From assembly GCF_003364255.1 (NCBI RefSeq), contig NZ_NXLR01000001.1:186001-250000 (forward strand): DNA of 64,000 bases, given 5' to 3'. This DNA comes from Helicobacter marmotae (GTDB lineage: Bacteria; Campylobacterota; Campylobacteria; Campylobacterales; Helicobacteraceae). The translations under genes and the position numbers were made by a program. This document shows positions 8,508 through 17,521 of the stretch, piece by piece (position 1 is the first letter of the stretch; each line of letters opens with the position of its first letter). Under the pieces are notes generated by a model that worked only from the letters and a program-made list of their open reading frames with translations, was not told the DNA's origin and did no database searches.

Positions 8508-8990
8508 ATGGAATCAAAAACAAAAGCATTTAAAAAAACTATTTGTGTGAATGTTATTAATGAGCATAGTGTTTTAGCTCGGATTTCGGGGTTATTTTCA
8601 GCAAGGGGATATAATATCGAATCGCTCACAACAGCCCCTATCCCCAACACTAACCTCTCGCGTATAAGCATTGTTACGCAAGGTTCAGAAGTGGTTATTG
8701 AGCAAATTATCAAGCAATTACATAAGCTTATCCCGGTAGTGAGTGTGATTTCAAGCGATGATTTAGTGCAAAAAGAAGCAGTACTTGTGAAAATCCCCCT
8801 AAATGAGCGACTTGCCGATATAGAGACACTTTGCAAAACTTACAATGGTAAGATTGTGAATGCCAATGAGAAATATATTATTGTAATTGCCACAGATAGA
8901 CCTCAAGCGATTGAGCAGTTTATCGCCGCTATAAAGGTATTTAACCCCAAAGAAATTGTGCGAAGTGGCGTGATTGCTATGGAGAGATAA
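8508..8990 (+). CDS. ilvN: Acetolactate synthase small (regulatory) subunit
   Basis: The small subunit activates IlvB and gives feedback inhibition by valine through its N-terminal ACT domain. That domain is visible as KTICVNVINEHSVLARISGL with FSARGYNIESLT, the usual ligand-binding pattern. The C-terminal half (EAVLVKIPLNERLADIETLC) matches the ALS_ss_C fold. Its 160 residues are the usual length for the longer IlvH-type subunits. ATG 8508 follows AAAGGAAGC. It lies 10 nt after ilvB, so the two subunits are co-transcribed. Confidence 0.96.
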   Translation: MESKTKAFKKTICVNVINEHSVLARISGLFSARGYNIESLTTAPIPNTNLSRISIVTQGSEVVIEQIIKQLHKLIPVVSVISSDDLVQKEAVLVKIPLNERLADIETLCKTYNGKIVNANEKYIIVIATDRPQAIEQFIAAIKVFNPKEIVRSGVIAMER

Positions 8991-8999
8991 GGAGTAAAA

Positions 9000-9803
9000 A
9001 TGGCTATAACATTAGGCGTAAATATAGACCATATTGCCACTTTGCGCGAGGCAAGGGCGATATATGAGCCAGACCCGCTTGAAGCGGTTTTTATAGCAAA
9101 AAATGCAGGAGCAGGACAGATTACCTTGCATTTGCGCGAGGATAAGCGACATATCCATGATAGTGATGTCAAGCGTATTGTACAATCAAGCCCATTACCT
9201 GTAAATATCGAATCTGCCCTTGATGAAAAGATTATAGATTATCTCTGTGCCCTAAAGCCCCAGCGCATTACGCTTGTGCCTGAAAAGCGTGAAGAAGTTA
9301 CCACCGAAGGGGGCTTAGATATAGAATCGCATTATGATTCTATCCGCGATACGCTCAAAGCCTTTGAATCTGCAGGCATAGCAAGTGCGCTTTTTATTGA
9401 CCCAAAAAAGGAGTCTATATTCCTTGCACGGGAGCTTGGAGCAGATGCGGTAGAACTCCATACAGGGAGATATGCGAATCTCTGCCTTATGGCATATAGC
9501 AATCTCTCGCGCACGCACCGCTGCATTAAGGATATGAATCTCCCCTTGCAAGAGCAGGTAAAAGAGATTGAAAAATGCCTAATGGAGCTGAGAGAATGTG
9601 CGAATTTGGCAACTTCTAGCATAGATACACGCTCACTAAAATGCTTTGCTGGGCATGGGCTAAACTATCAAAATGTCGCACAAATAGCCTCTATCCCGCA
9701 TATCACAGAGCTCAATATCGGGCATAGTATTATCGCGCGTGCGGTGTTTGTGGGCTTGGAGCGGGCGATTATACAAATGAGGGAGGCAATGTGCCTAAAA
9801 TAG
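9000..9803 (+). CDS. pdxJ: Pyridoxine 5'-phosphate synthase
   Basis: PdxJ closes the pyridoxine ring from 1-deoxyxylulose 5-phosphate and the amino-ketone produced by PdxA. The conserved N-terminus LGVNIDHIATLREAR is present, as are the HLREDKRHI loop, the FIDPKK segment, the VELHTGRYA phosphate region and the C-terminal ELNIGHSIIARAVFVGL. Length 267 residues is normal. A GGAG site precedes ATG 9000. It overlaps pdxA by 13 nt, so these two partner enzymes are coupled. The gene follows ilvN by 9 nt. Confidence 0.97.
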   Translation: MAITLGVNIDHIATLREARAIYEPDPLEAVFIAKNAGAGQITLHLREDKRHIHDSDVKRIVQSSPLPVNIESALDEKIIDYLCALKPQRITLVPEKREEVTTEGGLDIESHYDSIRDTLKAFESAGIASALFIDPKKESIFLARELGADAVELHTGRYANLCLMAYSNLSRTHRCIKDMNLPLQEQVKEIEKCLMELRECANLATSSIDTRSLKCFAGHGLNYQNVAQIASIPHITELNIGHSIIARAVFVGLERAIIQMREAMCLK

Positions 9804-10735
9804 CCATTAGCATTGGTGATGTAAATGGCATAGGTTTAGAGATAGCCATAAGGGCACATAAGGAGGTGAGCAAATATTGTCAGCCCCTCTATTGTGTGCA
9901 TAAAGAAGTTTTATATCAAGCAAGCCAATTACTCAACCTCCCTTTAGCCTTGGATATGCAATGTGTAGGGGATTTTGAATATCAAGGGGATAATCTTATT
10001 GAACCCGGTTGCGTGAGTGCTAAAAGCGGGGATTATAGCTATAAAAGCTTTATGCAAGCCCTAAAGCTTACGCAAAATGCAGAGACTGCAGCCCTAGTAA
10101 CTTTGCCTATCCATAAAAAGGCTTGGCAAGAAGCGGGAGTGAAATTTGTGGGGCATACAGACGCGCTTTCATCATATTTTGAAAAAGAAGCCATTATGAT
10201 GTTAGGTTGTAAGGAGCTCTTTGTCGCACTTTTTACTGACCATATCGCCCTTAGAGAAGTCGCTCAAAGGATTGATAGGGTGCGTCTTGTGGGATTTTTA
10301 CTTGATTTTGCTAGGGCGCTAGATTTAAAGCAGCCTTGCTGCGTACTTGGGCTGAATCCACATTGTGGAGATGGGGGCATTATGGGTGATGAAGATGAAG
10401 TAATAAGGCAAGCTATAAAAGAGGCAAATCACATATTAAACAAAGAGCTTTTTTTGGGACCATATCCGCCAGATAGCGCATTCTCTCCCTTTAATCGAAG
10501 CAAATTTGCATATTATGTCAGTATGTATCATGATGTGGGTTTAGCCCCACTCAAGGCACTCTATTTTGAGCAAAGTATTAATGTAAGCCTTAATCTCCCT
10601 ATTTTGCGCACTTCAGTAGATCATGGCGTGGCATTTGATAAGGCATATAAAGGTGGGAATCTTAGCATTCAAAGCTACTTAAATGCCCTGCATTATGCTA
10701 TCACGCACATAAACTCTAAGCACATAAACTGCTAA
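9791..10735 (+). CDS. pdxA: 4-hydroxythreonine-4-phosphate dehydrogenase
   Basis: PdxA oxidises 4-phosphohydroxy-L-threonine, which then decarboxylates to the substrate of PdxJ. The start is GTG 9791, inside the 3' end of pdxJ, giving PKIAISIGDVNGIGLEI. Metal and substrate residues appear in GHTDALSSYF, FTDHIALREV, LNPHCGDGG and MYHDVGLAPLKAL, and the closing TSVDHGVAFDKAYKG is typical. The 314-residue length fits Campylobacterota PdxA. It is the second half of the pdxJ-pdxA pair. Confidence 0.96.
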   Translation: MPKIAISIGDVNGIGLEIAIRAHKEVSKYCQPLYCVHKEVLYQASQLLNLPLALDMQCVGDFEYQGDNLIEPGCVSAKSGDYSYKSFMQALKLTQNAETAALVTLPIHKKAWQEAGVKFVGHTDALSSYFEKEAIMMLGCKELFVALFTDHIALREVAQRIDRVRLVGFLLDFARALDLKQPCCVLGLNPHCGDGGIMGDEDEVIRQAIKEANHILNKELFLGPYPPDSAFSPFNRSKFAYYVSMYHDVGLAPLKALYFEQSINVSLNLPILRTSVDHGVAFDKAYKGGNLSIQSYLNALHYAITHINSKHINC

Positions 10736-10824
10736 ATATGCACATTCAAAGCATAAATTCTAAGCTTTAAGGCAGGCTTTTAAGGATAGAATCTTATATG
10801 TATTTCACAATGCTAAGGATAAAT

Positions 10825-11427
10825 ATGAGAAATATGTTTGCCCAAGGTTTTTTGGCATGCTTTTTGTCTCTCTGTGTTTGTAGCTCTGCGTATGCTGGGA
10901 GAGAAAATCAATTTGAACAATTTGGCGATGCTTTTCGGTTTTTACCCTTATATGTCATGGTCATCTCACTTGCTATGGAAGACTATGAGGGCGTGGGGCA
11001 GCTGGCTTTAGGGACTTTGGGCACTCAAGCAGTGGTAGAGGGGCTGAAGTGGGGCTTTAGCACTGCGCATGATAATGGAAGCAAAGTGAGCTTTGCCAAA
11101 CGTCCTTGTTGTGATAATTATCAAGGTATGCCCAGTGGGCATGCAGCAGGAGCTTTTAGCGCAGCGGGCTATGTGTATTACCGCTATGGGTGGAAGCCTG
11201 CTGTTCCTGTAGGTGTGCTTGCTATACTTACTGCTGCTTCAAGGGTTGAGGCTAAGAAACACTCACTTTTACAGGTAAGCGTGGGGAGCTTGCTTGCGTG
11301 GGGGATTTCATGGATTGCTACAAGTAAATACAACCCCACCACTTCAAATACATTACTTTTACCTGATGTTGGCAGCGATGAATGGGGCGGAATGAGACTT
11401 AGCCTAAGCTTTGTACATAGGTTTTAA
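10825..11427 (+). CDS. PAP2-family phosphatase with altered third motif
   Basis: This is an exported or membrane-associated PAP2 (phosphatidic acid phosphatase type 2) protein, possibly acting on lipid A, undecaprenyl or phospholipid phosphates. ATG 10825 is preferred over 10798 because AAGGA lies 5 nt before it and it gives a good signal peptide (FLACFLSLCVCSSAYA). Motif 1 is reduced to KVSFAKRP, one residue tighter than K-x6-RP. Motif 2 is MPSGHAAGAFS (PSGH at 103-106). Motif 3 is SRVEAKKH (SR 139-140, H146), but the expected Asp is Gln150. The protein ends in LSLSFVHRF, like an outer-membrane terminal strand. It ends 10 nt before alaS. LpxE/LpxF-like function is only inference. Confidence 0.8.
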   Translation: MRNMFAQGFLACFLSLCVCSSAYAGRENQFEQFGDAFRFLPLYVMVISLAMEDYEGVGQLALGTLGTQAVVEGLKWGFSTAHDNGSKVSFAKRPCCDNYQGMPSGHAAGAFSAAGYVYYRYGWKPAVPVGVLAILTAASRVEAKKHSLLQVSVGSLLAWGISWIATSKYNPTTSNTLLLPDVGSDEWGGMRLSLSFVHRF

Positions 11428-11437
11428 AGGGGAGAGT

Positions 11438-14080
11438 ATGGAAGATATTCGCAAATTATATTTGGATTTCTTTGAGAAAAGGGGGCATAAGGTATATGAT
11501 TCTATGCCCTTAGTGCCAGATGATGCAAGTTTGCTTTTTGCCAATGCAGGCATGGTGCAATTTAAGGATATTTTCACAGGGAAAGTCCCTATCCCCTCTC
11601 CCCCTCGTGCTACAAGCTCACAGCTGTGCATACGCGCAGGAGGCAAGCATAATGATTTAGAAAATGTCGGCTATACCGCGCGTCATCACACGCTTTTTGA
11701 AATGCTAGGAAATTTTAGCTTTGGGGATTATTTCAAAAAGGAGGCGATTGCCTATGCGTGGGAGTTTGTAACAGAAGTGCTGGGCTTTGATAAATCGCGG
11801 CTATATGTAACAATCCATGAGAGCGATGATGAGGCATATACATTATGGTGTGAGCATATAGAATCTTCGCGTATCCAAAGAATGGGCGATAAGGATAATT
11901 TCTGGCAAATGGGCGATAGCGGACCTTGCGGACCTTGCAGTGAGATTTATGTGGATCAAGGTGAGCAGTATTTTCACTCAAGTGAAGATTATTTTGGCGG
12001 AGAGGGAGATAGATTCTTAGAAATATGGAATCTTGTCTTTATGCAATATGAGCAAAAAGACGGGGTGCGCACGCCATTGCCCAAACCTAGTATTGATACA
12101 GGTATGGGCTTAGAGCGCGTGATAGCCCTTTTAGAGGGGAAGATAAACAACTTTGATACCTCGCTTTTTGCACCATTAATGGATAAAATCGAGCAAATCA
12201 CAGGCAAAAAGTATTACCATGATGATGTACTTTATGATAATAAAATGGGTTTTGAATCTGCCAAAATCCAAGAGTTAAAAAGCATTCAATCAAGCTTTCG
12301 CGTGATAGCAGACCATATAAGAAGTGTAGGGTTTCTGCTCGCGCAAGGAGTGAATTTTGATAGAGAGGGGCGGGGCTATGTACTGCGCAGAATCTTACGC
12401 AGGGCATTGCGACATGGCTATCTTTTGGGCTTAAGAGAGCCATTTTTATATCAGCTTATTCCTACATTGTGTGAGTGCATGGGGGGACATTATGAATATC
12501 TAAAGAGTGCCAAAGAAGCCATTAGCAAGCAATGCAGGCGGGAGGAAGAGCGGTTTTTTGAAACCATTGAAAATGGTATGAATGTATTTAAAGATGAGCT
12601 TAGCAAAATTAAGGGTAAAGATGCCTTTAGCGGAGCAGTGGCATTTAAACTTTATGATACTTATGGCTTCCCACTGGATTTAACCCAAGATATGCTAAGA
12701 GAGTATGATATTGGCGTAGATATAGATGGCTTTGAATTATGTATGCAAGAGCAGAAAAAAAAGGCAAAAGCAAGCTGGAAGGGAAGTGGCGATGTAACAA
12801 AGGAGGGCGACTTCCATGCACTGCTTAGTGAATTTGGCGAAAATGTATTTATAGGGTATGAGTGTGAGTGTGCAGAGTGTAAAATCCTTGCATTGCTTGA
12901 TGAAAACTTTGGACGTGTAAATGAGCTAAAAGCAGGTGAGCAAGGCTGGCTTATGCTGGATAAAACGCCATTTTATCCCGAATCGGGAGGACCTATTGGC
13001 GATAAGGGAGTGCTTTTTAAAAATGGCGCAAAGGATGGGGGTAATAGCGCGCTTGTGCTTGATACGCAAAAATACTTCGGGCTTAATATCTCCCACATTA
13101 AGGCTTTAAAGCCTCTTAGCCAAAATGATATGCTTGTAGCACAAGTGGATCGCTCTCGCTTTGAAATTGCTAAACATCACTCCGCTACGCATTTATTGCA
13201 TTTTGCCCTGCGCAAGGTTTTAGGCAGGCATATAGCACAAGCAGGAAGTTTGGTGGAACCACATCGCCTGCGCTTTGATTTCTCTCACCCAAGTGCGTTG
13301 AGTGAGGATGAATTAGCTGAGGTTGAGCGACTTGTCAATGCACAAATTAGCTCCCATAATAGCCAGATATGTGAGAATATGAGCATAAAGGAAGCCAAAG
13401 CAAAGGGGGCTATGGCTCTTTTTGGCGAGAAATATGGAGCAAATGTGCGGGTGATAAGCTTTGGGGAGTCTATTGAGCTTTGCGGCGGAATACATGTAAA
13501 AAATACTGCTGAAATTGGAAGTTTCTACATTACTAAGGAGAGTGGCGTAAGTAGCGGTGTGCGGCGCATTGAGGCAGTATGTGGAGAGGCAGCTTATATA
13601 TATGGTAAAAGTGCGCTAGAGGCGATTAAGGCATTAAAAAATGAGCTTAAAACGCAAGATATTGCACAAGGTGTTGCTAAGCTAAAGGCACAAATAAGTG
13701 AGTTTAAAGGTAAGCTTGGCAAGGCAAAAGAGAGTATTAAAAGCCTTGATTCTAAAGACATTAATGGCTGTAAGTTGATTGTGCTAGAGTGTAAGGAAAT
13801 GAGTGCAAATGAGCTAAAAGAAATGGTCGATAGGGCAAAGAATGAAAATGAACGCGTAGCTATCTTGCTCCTTGCTTGCATTGAAGATAAGGTCTCTATT
13901 GCTGCAGGGGTTAAAAATGCTCCACTTAAGGCAGGAGCTTGGGTGAAAGCAGTAGCACAAGTCTTAGGAGGCAATGGCGGGGGGAGAGATGACTTTGCCA
14001 CTGCAGGGGGAAAAGATAGGGAGAAAATACCACAAGCCCTGAATTTGGCTAAAGATATGGCAAAAGAAATATTGCAGTAA
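11438..14080 (+). CDS. alaS: Alanine-tRNA ligase
   Basis: AlaRS charges tRNA-Ala and edits mischarged serine and glycine. The N-terminal class II catalytic core begins MEDIRKLYLDFFEKRGH and includes MVQFKDIFTG, RHHTLFEMLGNFSFGDYF and GMGLERV. The editing domain carries HHSATHLLHFAL and the metal-binding CGGIHV. The C-terminal oligomerisation domain ends GGNGGGRDDFATAGGKD. Start ATG 11438 has GGGGAGAGT before it; the in-frame TTG at 11411 lies inside the PAP2 gene and is not needed. The 880-residue length is normal. Confidence 0.97.
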   Translation: MEDIRKLYLDFFEKRGHKVYDSMPLVPDDASLLFANAGMVQFKDIFTGKVPIPSPPRATSSQLCIRAGGKHNDLENVGYTARHHTLFEMLGNFSFGDYFKKEAIAYAWEFVTEVLGFDKSRLYVTIHESDDEAYTLWCEHIESSRIQRMGDKDNFWQMGDSGPCGPCSEIYVDQGEQYFHSSEDYFGGEGDRFLEIWNLVFMQYEQKDGVRTPLPKPSIDTGMGLERVIALLEGKINNFDTSLFAPLMDKIEQITGKKYYHDDVLYDNKMGFESAKIQELKSIQSSFRVIADHIRSVGFLLAQGVNFDREGRGYVLRRILRRALRHGYLLGLREPFLYQLIPTLCECMGGHYEYLKSAKEAISKQCRREEERFFETIENGMNVFKDELSKIKGKDAFSGAVAFKLYDTYGFPLDLTQDMLREYDIGVDIDGFELCMQEQKKKAKASWKGSGDVTKEGDFHALLSEFGENVFIGYECECAECKILALLDENFGRVNELKAGEQGWLMLDKTPFYPESGGPIGDKGVLFKNGAKDGGNSALVLDTQKYFGLNISHIKALKPLSQNDMLVAQVDRSRFEIAKHHSATHLLHFALRKVLGRHIAQAGSLVEPHRLRFDFSHPSALSEDELAEVERLVNAQISSHNSQICENMSIKEAKAKGAMALFGEKYGANVRVISFGESIELCGGIHVKNTAEIGSFYITKESGVSSGVRRIEAVCGEAAYIYGKSALEAIKALKNELKTQDIAQGVAKLKAQISEFKGKLGKAKESIKSLDSKDINGCKLIVLECKEMSANELKEMVDRAKNENERVAILLLACIEDKVSIAAGVKNAPLKAGAWVKAVAQVLGGNGGGRDDFATAGGKDREKIPQALNLAKDMAKEILQ

Positions 14081-14204
14081 TGTGTAAAAGCGTTATTGAA
14101 AGCTTTGTGAGCTAATTTGGGAGATTATTGCTACTATTTAGCCTTTGTCATAGCTAGCTTAAAAAATTTACAAGAAATACTAGCAGCTTGCTGCTTTGTT
14201 ATAT

Positions 14205-14285
14205 CTTCGCCTATGCAAAGAGGCAAAGAATCTCTGTAGGCGAGCAGTGATTCTCTTAGAGATTCTTCAGAATGACAACTTAAGA
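14205..14285. repeat. Dispersed intergenic repeat, copy 2
   Basis: It contains AGAATCTCT, then GCAGTGATTCTCTTAGAGATTCTTC and GAATGACAACTT, the same arm sequences as the element at 20562-20651 in slightly different order. A flanking TTGTTATATCTTCGCC arm gives the palindrome outline. Confidence 0.55.
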
Positions 14286-14309
14286 GAGTCTCTAGTAAAT
14301 CAAATAGAG

Positions 14310-14339
14310 TATCTTCACCCCTTTTCAGGGGTGAAGATA
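14310..14339. terminator. Strong hairpin between convergent alaS and lpxB
   Basis: ATCTTCACCCCT and AGGGGTGAAGAT form a perfect stem with a TTTC loop, extended by one A-T pair. There is no long U-tract on either side. Similar CACCCC/GGGGTG hairpins sit inside repeat copies near 20624-20639 and 34656-34672, so it may be repeat structure that also serves as a terminator. Confidence 0.45.
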
Positions 14340-14449
14340 TGGCAAACTCATTTCCCTTGTAGGTGATTGAATTTCTTATGTATGAATTTTCCTTGTGAGA
14401 TAGCCAAGTTTGTCAGTTTCAGCCTTCGCTTACAAGCTTAACTCACACA

Positions 14450-15577
14450 CTACTCTCTTAAAAGTCTCTCTATAAGCCCACTTACTGCCTCTATGCTGCC
14501 ATGCTTAAGATAAGCCCTTAGCTCCAAACATTGGGCAAAAAACTTTTGCACATCGGTGTTGCAATAGGCTTGCAAGAGATTTTCTACATGAAGTTGGCTT
14601 TGGATGAATTCTGGGTGGATTTGCCTCTCCCCATTGCGAGGACTCCCGCTATGGAGGGCATTGTAGAGAATATTAGCAAGCCCTATGTGCTTTAACTTAA
14701 CAAAGATACGTGCAATGGCTACATCAATAATGCGAGTTTTATAGCCAAGCACTAGAGGCGTGCCTATAAGTGTAGCTTGCAAAGTGGCAGTGCCTGAACA
14801 CACAAAGGCAAAGGCACTATCCATTAAAGCCCCATTAGCATCAAAGCTAAGGCTAAAGTCCTTCAAAGCCTCTCCATATATTTGCTCTAACTCCTGCGCA
14901 CTCAGGCTTTTAAAATGCTCAGGCAAGATAAGGATTTTAGGATTTGCTAGCTTTTTACTCACTTCCACAAAAATAGGGAAAATCTTTTGAATCTCCCCTT
15001 TTCTGCTCCCGGGCATAAAGGCTATCTTGCCCCCCCTTAAAGGTGTGGGCTTAGCTTTGAGTGAGATTTCATCAAGCAAGGGGTGTCCCACATATTGTGT
15101 CTTATCGCCTTTAGGGTACATACTTAGCTCAAAGGGTAAAATCGCGCAAAGATAATCGCAAACTTCTGCTATTTGCTTGGCTCGCCATGATTTCCACGCC
15201 CACACTTGAGGCAAAATATAATACACAATCTTCACCTTAGCCCCATTTGCCCTTAAAGCCTTGGCTATAGGGATATTAAAGCTTGAGCTATCCATAAGCA
15301 AGGCAATATCACACCCTTTTGCCTGCGCGCTGGCTTTAGCAATGGCTTTTTTAAAAAAGATGAGTTTTTTAAACACATCAAAAAACCCCATAACAGCAAA
15401 GTCTTTTAGGCTAAATAAGGGCTTTGCATGGGGGAAGTCGCTAAAAATTGTTGGGTCAAATACCCCACAAATATGCAAGGATTTATCAAGCCTTTGAGAG
15501 AGGTATTTTAAATGCAAATTCGCACTTGGCTCACATGCGCTAATAAAAAGTTTTTTCGTGTTTTTGGGGTTTTGCAT
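14450..15577 (-). CDS. lpxB: Lipid-A-disaccharide synthase
   Basis: LpxB joins UDP-diacylglucosamine and lipid X to make the lipid A disaccharide at the inner face of the inner membrane. The conserved N-terminus KLFISACEPSANLHLKYL, the middle GFFDVFKKL, the VWAWKSWRAKQI segment and the GT-B donor region FVCSGTATLQATLIGTPLVLGY are all present. Start ATG 15577 lies one nt after the stop of the preceding gene; an in-frame GTG at 15622 would add 15 residues with no family support. About 375 residues. Order hypA, coiled-coil gene, lpxB matches HP0869-HP0867. Confidence 0.95.
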   Translation of the reverse strand: MQNPKNTKKLFISACEPSANLHLKYLSQRLDKSLHICGVFDPTIFSDFPHAKPLFSLKDFAVMGFFDVFKKLIFFKKAIAKASAQAKGCDIALLMDSSSFNIPIAKALRANGAKVKIVYYILPQVWAWKSWRAKQIAEVCDYLCAILPFELSMYPKGDKTQYVGHPLLDEISLKAKPTPLRGGKIAFMPGSRKGEIQKIFPIFVEVSKKLANPKILILPEHFKSLSAQELEQIYGEALKDFSLSFDANGALMDSAFAFVCSGTATLQATLIGTPLVLGYKTRIIDVAIARIFVKLKHIGLANILYNALHSGSPRNGERQIHPEFIQSQLHVENLLQAYCNTDVQKFFAQCLELRAYLKHGSIEAVSGLIERLLRE

Positions 15578-15578
15578 A

Positions 15579-15968
15579 TTAAGGCTTTTGTAATGCTTCT
15601 CTCTGCGCAAGCTTGTATTCACTTTTTAAATCCCTTAATTCCACAAGTAATTTAGAGTTTTCTAATTCAAGCTCGGTAATTTGTGCTTTAAGGGCATTAT
15701 GCTGCGGAGAATCGTTTAAGGCATATTTATTGCTTTTTAAATCTTTAAGCGCATTTTGAGCCTTTTTAATCTCCTCCCTTAGGGTTTTAAGCGTTGCTTG
15801 AGATTGCTTAATTTCTTCATGGTATTGAGCGACTTCTAATCTCAGCTTCGCCCTCTCGTGTTCAAAAAACCCTACAATATCCCAGAGATTCTGCGTTTGA
15901 GGATTGTATTTAAGGAGCTTTTCAAAGACCTTTTCGTCAAGTTTTTGAGCGAGTGGTTTATCTTGCAT
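15579..15968 (-). CDS. Coiled-coil protein between hypA and lpxB
   Basis: This protein of 129 residues has a short N-terminal part (QKLDEKVFEKLLKYNPQTQNLWDIVGFFEHE) and then an almost continuous alpha-helical, charged heptad-type coiled coil to the end. It has no signal peptide or membrane helix. ATG 15968 is chosen because AAGGA lies upstream; ATG 15983 would add five residues. It sits in the place of HP0868, a conserved hypothetical, between hypA and lpxB. The function is unknown. The coiled coil suggests a scaffold or adaptor, but nothing in the sequence ties it to hydrogenase maturation or to lipid A. Confidence 0.85.
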   Translation of the reverse strand: MQDKPLAQKLDEKVFEKLLKYNPQTQNLWDIVGFFEHERAKLRLEVAQYHEEIKQSQATLKTLREEIKKAQNALKDLKSNKYALNDSPQHNALKAQITELELENSKLLVELRDLKSEYKLAQREALQKP

Positions 15969-15994
15969 GGGAATCCTTATCAATTAAATTGGCA

Positions 15995-16354
15995 TTAAGG
16001 GGCTTGTACATCAAGCTCTAAGGAGAGCAAATGAAGTTCCTTGCCCTGTGTTATGGTAACTTTATTGCTTTGACACAATGGGCAAATGCTATATATGCGA
16101 TCTTTAGCGCTAAAATTATGCCCGCAATCCTCACAATATAGCGCCACTTCCTGATATTCTATCTCTAGCTGTGCATTTTGACAAAGCGGAGATTCTAATC
16201 TAAAGCTTTCAAACGCACTTTTTATAAGCGCCTCATCTACCCCGCTTCTCTCCCCAATGGCAATACGCACTTTGGCTATGCTGCTAGCTTTATGTTGCAA
16301 GGCATGAGATTGGCACATATCAATGAGTTGGGCGACAATAGAGTATTCGTGCAT
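15995..16354 (-). CDS. hypA: Hydrogenase/urease nickel chaperone HypA
   Basis: HypA delivers nickel during [NiFe]-hydrogenase maturation, and in H. pylori it also serves urease. The N-terminal Ni site begins MHEYSIVAQLID, where His2 is the key ligand. The zinc site has two CxxC pairs, CEDC and CPLC. Length 119 residues is standard. ATG 16354 is followed directly by the conserved His. It is divergent from ispG, with about 78 nt between starts; a TAAAAT at 16385-16390 may be its -10 box. No hydrogenase or urease structural genes are in the window. Confidence 0.96.
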   Translation of the reverse strand: MHEYSIVAQLIDMCQSHALQHKASSIAKVRIAIGERSGVDEALIKSAFESFRLESPLCQNAQLEIEYQEVALYCEDCGHNFSAKDRIYSICPLCQSNKVTITQGKELHLLSLELDVQAP

Positions 16355-16399
16355 GGGAAACCTTTGGGGAGAGATTTGGCTAGAATTTTACCTAAGAAG

Positions 16400-16408
16400 T
16401 GCTAAAAT
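16400..16408 (+). promoter_or_regulatory. Extended -10 promoter of ispG
   Basis: TGCTAAAAT matches the Campylobacterota extended -10 form TGNTATAAT with one change. It puts the transcript start near 16414, just before the ribosome-binding site AGAGG, and supports ATG 16433 over ATG 16409 as the ispG start. Confidence 0.6.
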
Positions 16409-16432
16409 ATGCGAAAAATCACAGAGGTTTCA

Positions 16433-17509
16433 ATGGTACAAAGAGTAAAAACAAAACAAATTTTTGTAGGAAATGTCCCTGTGGGGGGCGATGCACCCAT
16501 TAGCGTGCAAAGTATGACTTTTAGCAAAACCCATGATATAGAAGCTACAAAAGCTCAACTTGATAGATTATATTTTGCTGGGGCAGATATGGTGCGCGTG
16601 GCTGTAAGTGAGCAAAAGGACGCCGATGCACTAAAGGCACTTAAAGCAGTCTCTCCCTTGCCTTTAATTGCTGATATTCACTTCCGCCATAAATTTGCCC
16701 TCATTGCAAGTGAAAGCGTAGATGCTATCCGCATTAATCCGGGCAATATCGGCACAAAAGATAGAATCAAAGCGGTAGCAGATGCTTGCAAGCAAAGGGG
16801 GATTCCTATCCGCATTGGCGTAAATGGCGGGAGTTTAGAGAAGCAATTTGATCAAAAATATGGTCCTACCCCTAAGGGAATGGTGGAATCTGCCCTCTAC
16901 AATATCAAGCTTTTAGAAGATTTTGGCTTTAGCGATATTAAGGTCTCGCTGAAAGCAAGTGATGTCCCCCGCACTATGGAAGCCTATAGAATGCTGCGTC
17001 CTTTGGTGGATTACCCCTTTCATTTGGGTGTAACAGAAGCAGGGACTTTGCCTCACTCGATGATAAAAAGCGCAATGGCATTAGGCGGGCTGCTTATGGA
17101 GGGCATAGGCGATACGATGAGAGTATCTATCACAGGGGAGCTTGAAGAGGAAGTTAAAGTCGCGCGTATGATTTTGCAATATTCTCATCGGCAAAAAAGC
17201 GGCGTGAGTATCGTATCTTGCCCTACTTGTGGGCGCATAGAGGCAAACTTAGTCAAAATGGTGCAAGCAGTAGAATCTCGCACAAAGCATATTAAAACCC
17301 CCTTGCAAATTAGCGTAATGGGCTGTGCGGTGAATGCTTTAGGTGAGGCAAAGCACGCAGATATTGCCATTGCCTTTGGCAATAGAGATGGCTTGATTAT
17401 TAAAGAAGGCAAGATTGTTTGCAAACTCAAAGAAGACGCGCTTTTAGAGCGATTTATCAGCGAGGTAGAGGATTTAGCGCGCTTAAGAGAAGAGAGCACA
17501 CAATCTTAA
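16433..17509 (+). CDS. ispG: 4-hydroxy-3-methylbut-2-enyl diphosphate synthase
   Basis: IspG (GcpE) reduces MEcPP to HMBPP in the non-mevalonate isoprenoid pathway, using a [4Fe-4S] cluster. The TIM-barrel part includes [23 protein letters not shown] and RINPGNIG. The C-terminal cluster domain shows SCPTCGR and [12 protein letters not shown], giving the three conserved cysteines. ATG 16433 gives 358 residues, close to the H. pylori protein, and follows AGAGG at a good spacing. The gene is followed by proA after 12 nt. Confidence 0.96.
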   Translation: MVQRVKTKQIFVGNVPVGGDAPISVQSMTFSKTHDIEATKAQLDRLYFAGADMVRVAVSEQKDADALKALKAVSPLPLIADIHFRHKFALIASESVDAIRINPGNIGTKDRIKAVADACKQRGIPIRIGVNGGSLEKQFDQKYGPTPKGMVESALYNIKLLEDFGFSDIKVSLKASDVPRTMEAYRMLRPLVDYPFHLGVTEAGTLPHSMIKSAMALGGLLMEGIGDTMRVSITGELEEEVKVARMILQYSHRQKSGVSIVSCPTCGRIEANLVKMVQAVESRTKHIKTPLQISVMGCAVNALGEAKHADIAIAFGNRDGLIIKEGKIVCKLKEDALLERFISEVEDLARLREESTQS

Positions 17510-17521
17510 AGGAGGGAGATT

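Larger units (their letters stand above)
14081..14449. other. Non-coding spacer between convergent alaS and lpxB, repeat-rich
   Basis: No gene is visible here. The gap contains a copy of the palindromic repeat (about 14205-14285), a strong 12-bp hairpin (14310-14339) and a second block, CAAACTCATTTCCCTT...CCAAGTTTGTCA (14343-14427), shared with 34684-34762. The alaS and lpxB genes converge on it, so the hairpin could stop transcription from both sides. Confidence 0.6.

Noticed and set aside
13594-14001. 135-codon open frame antisense to alaS
   Set aside because: It mirrors conserved alaS codons and is Ala/Ser/Leu/Pro-rich, as expected from codon bias on the other strand.
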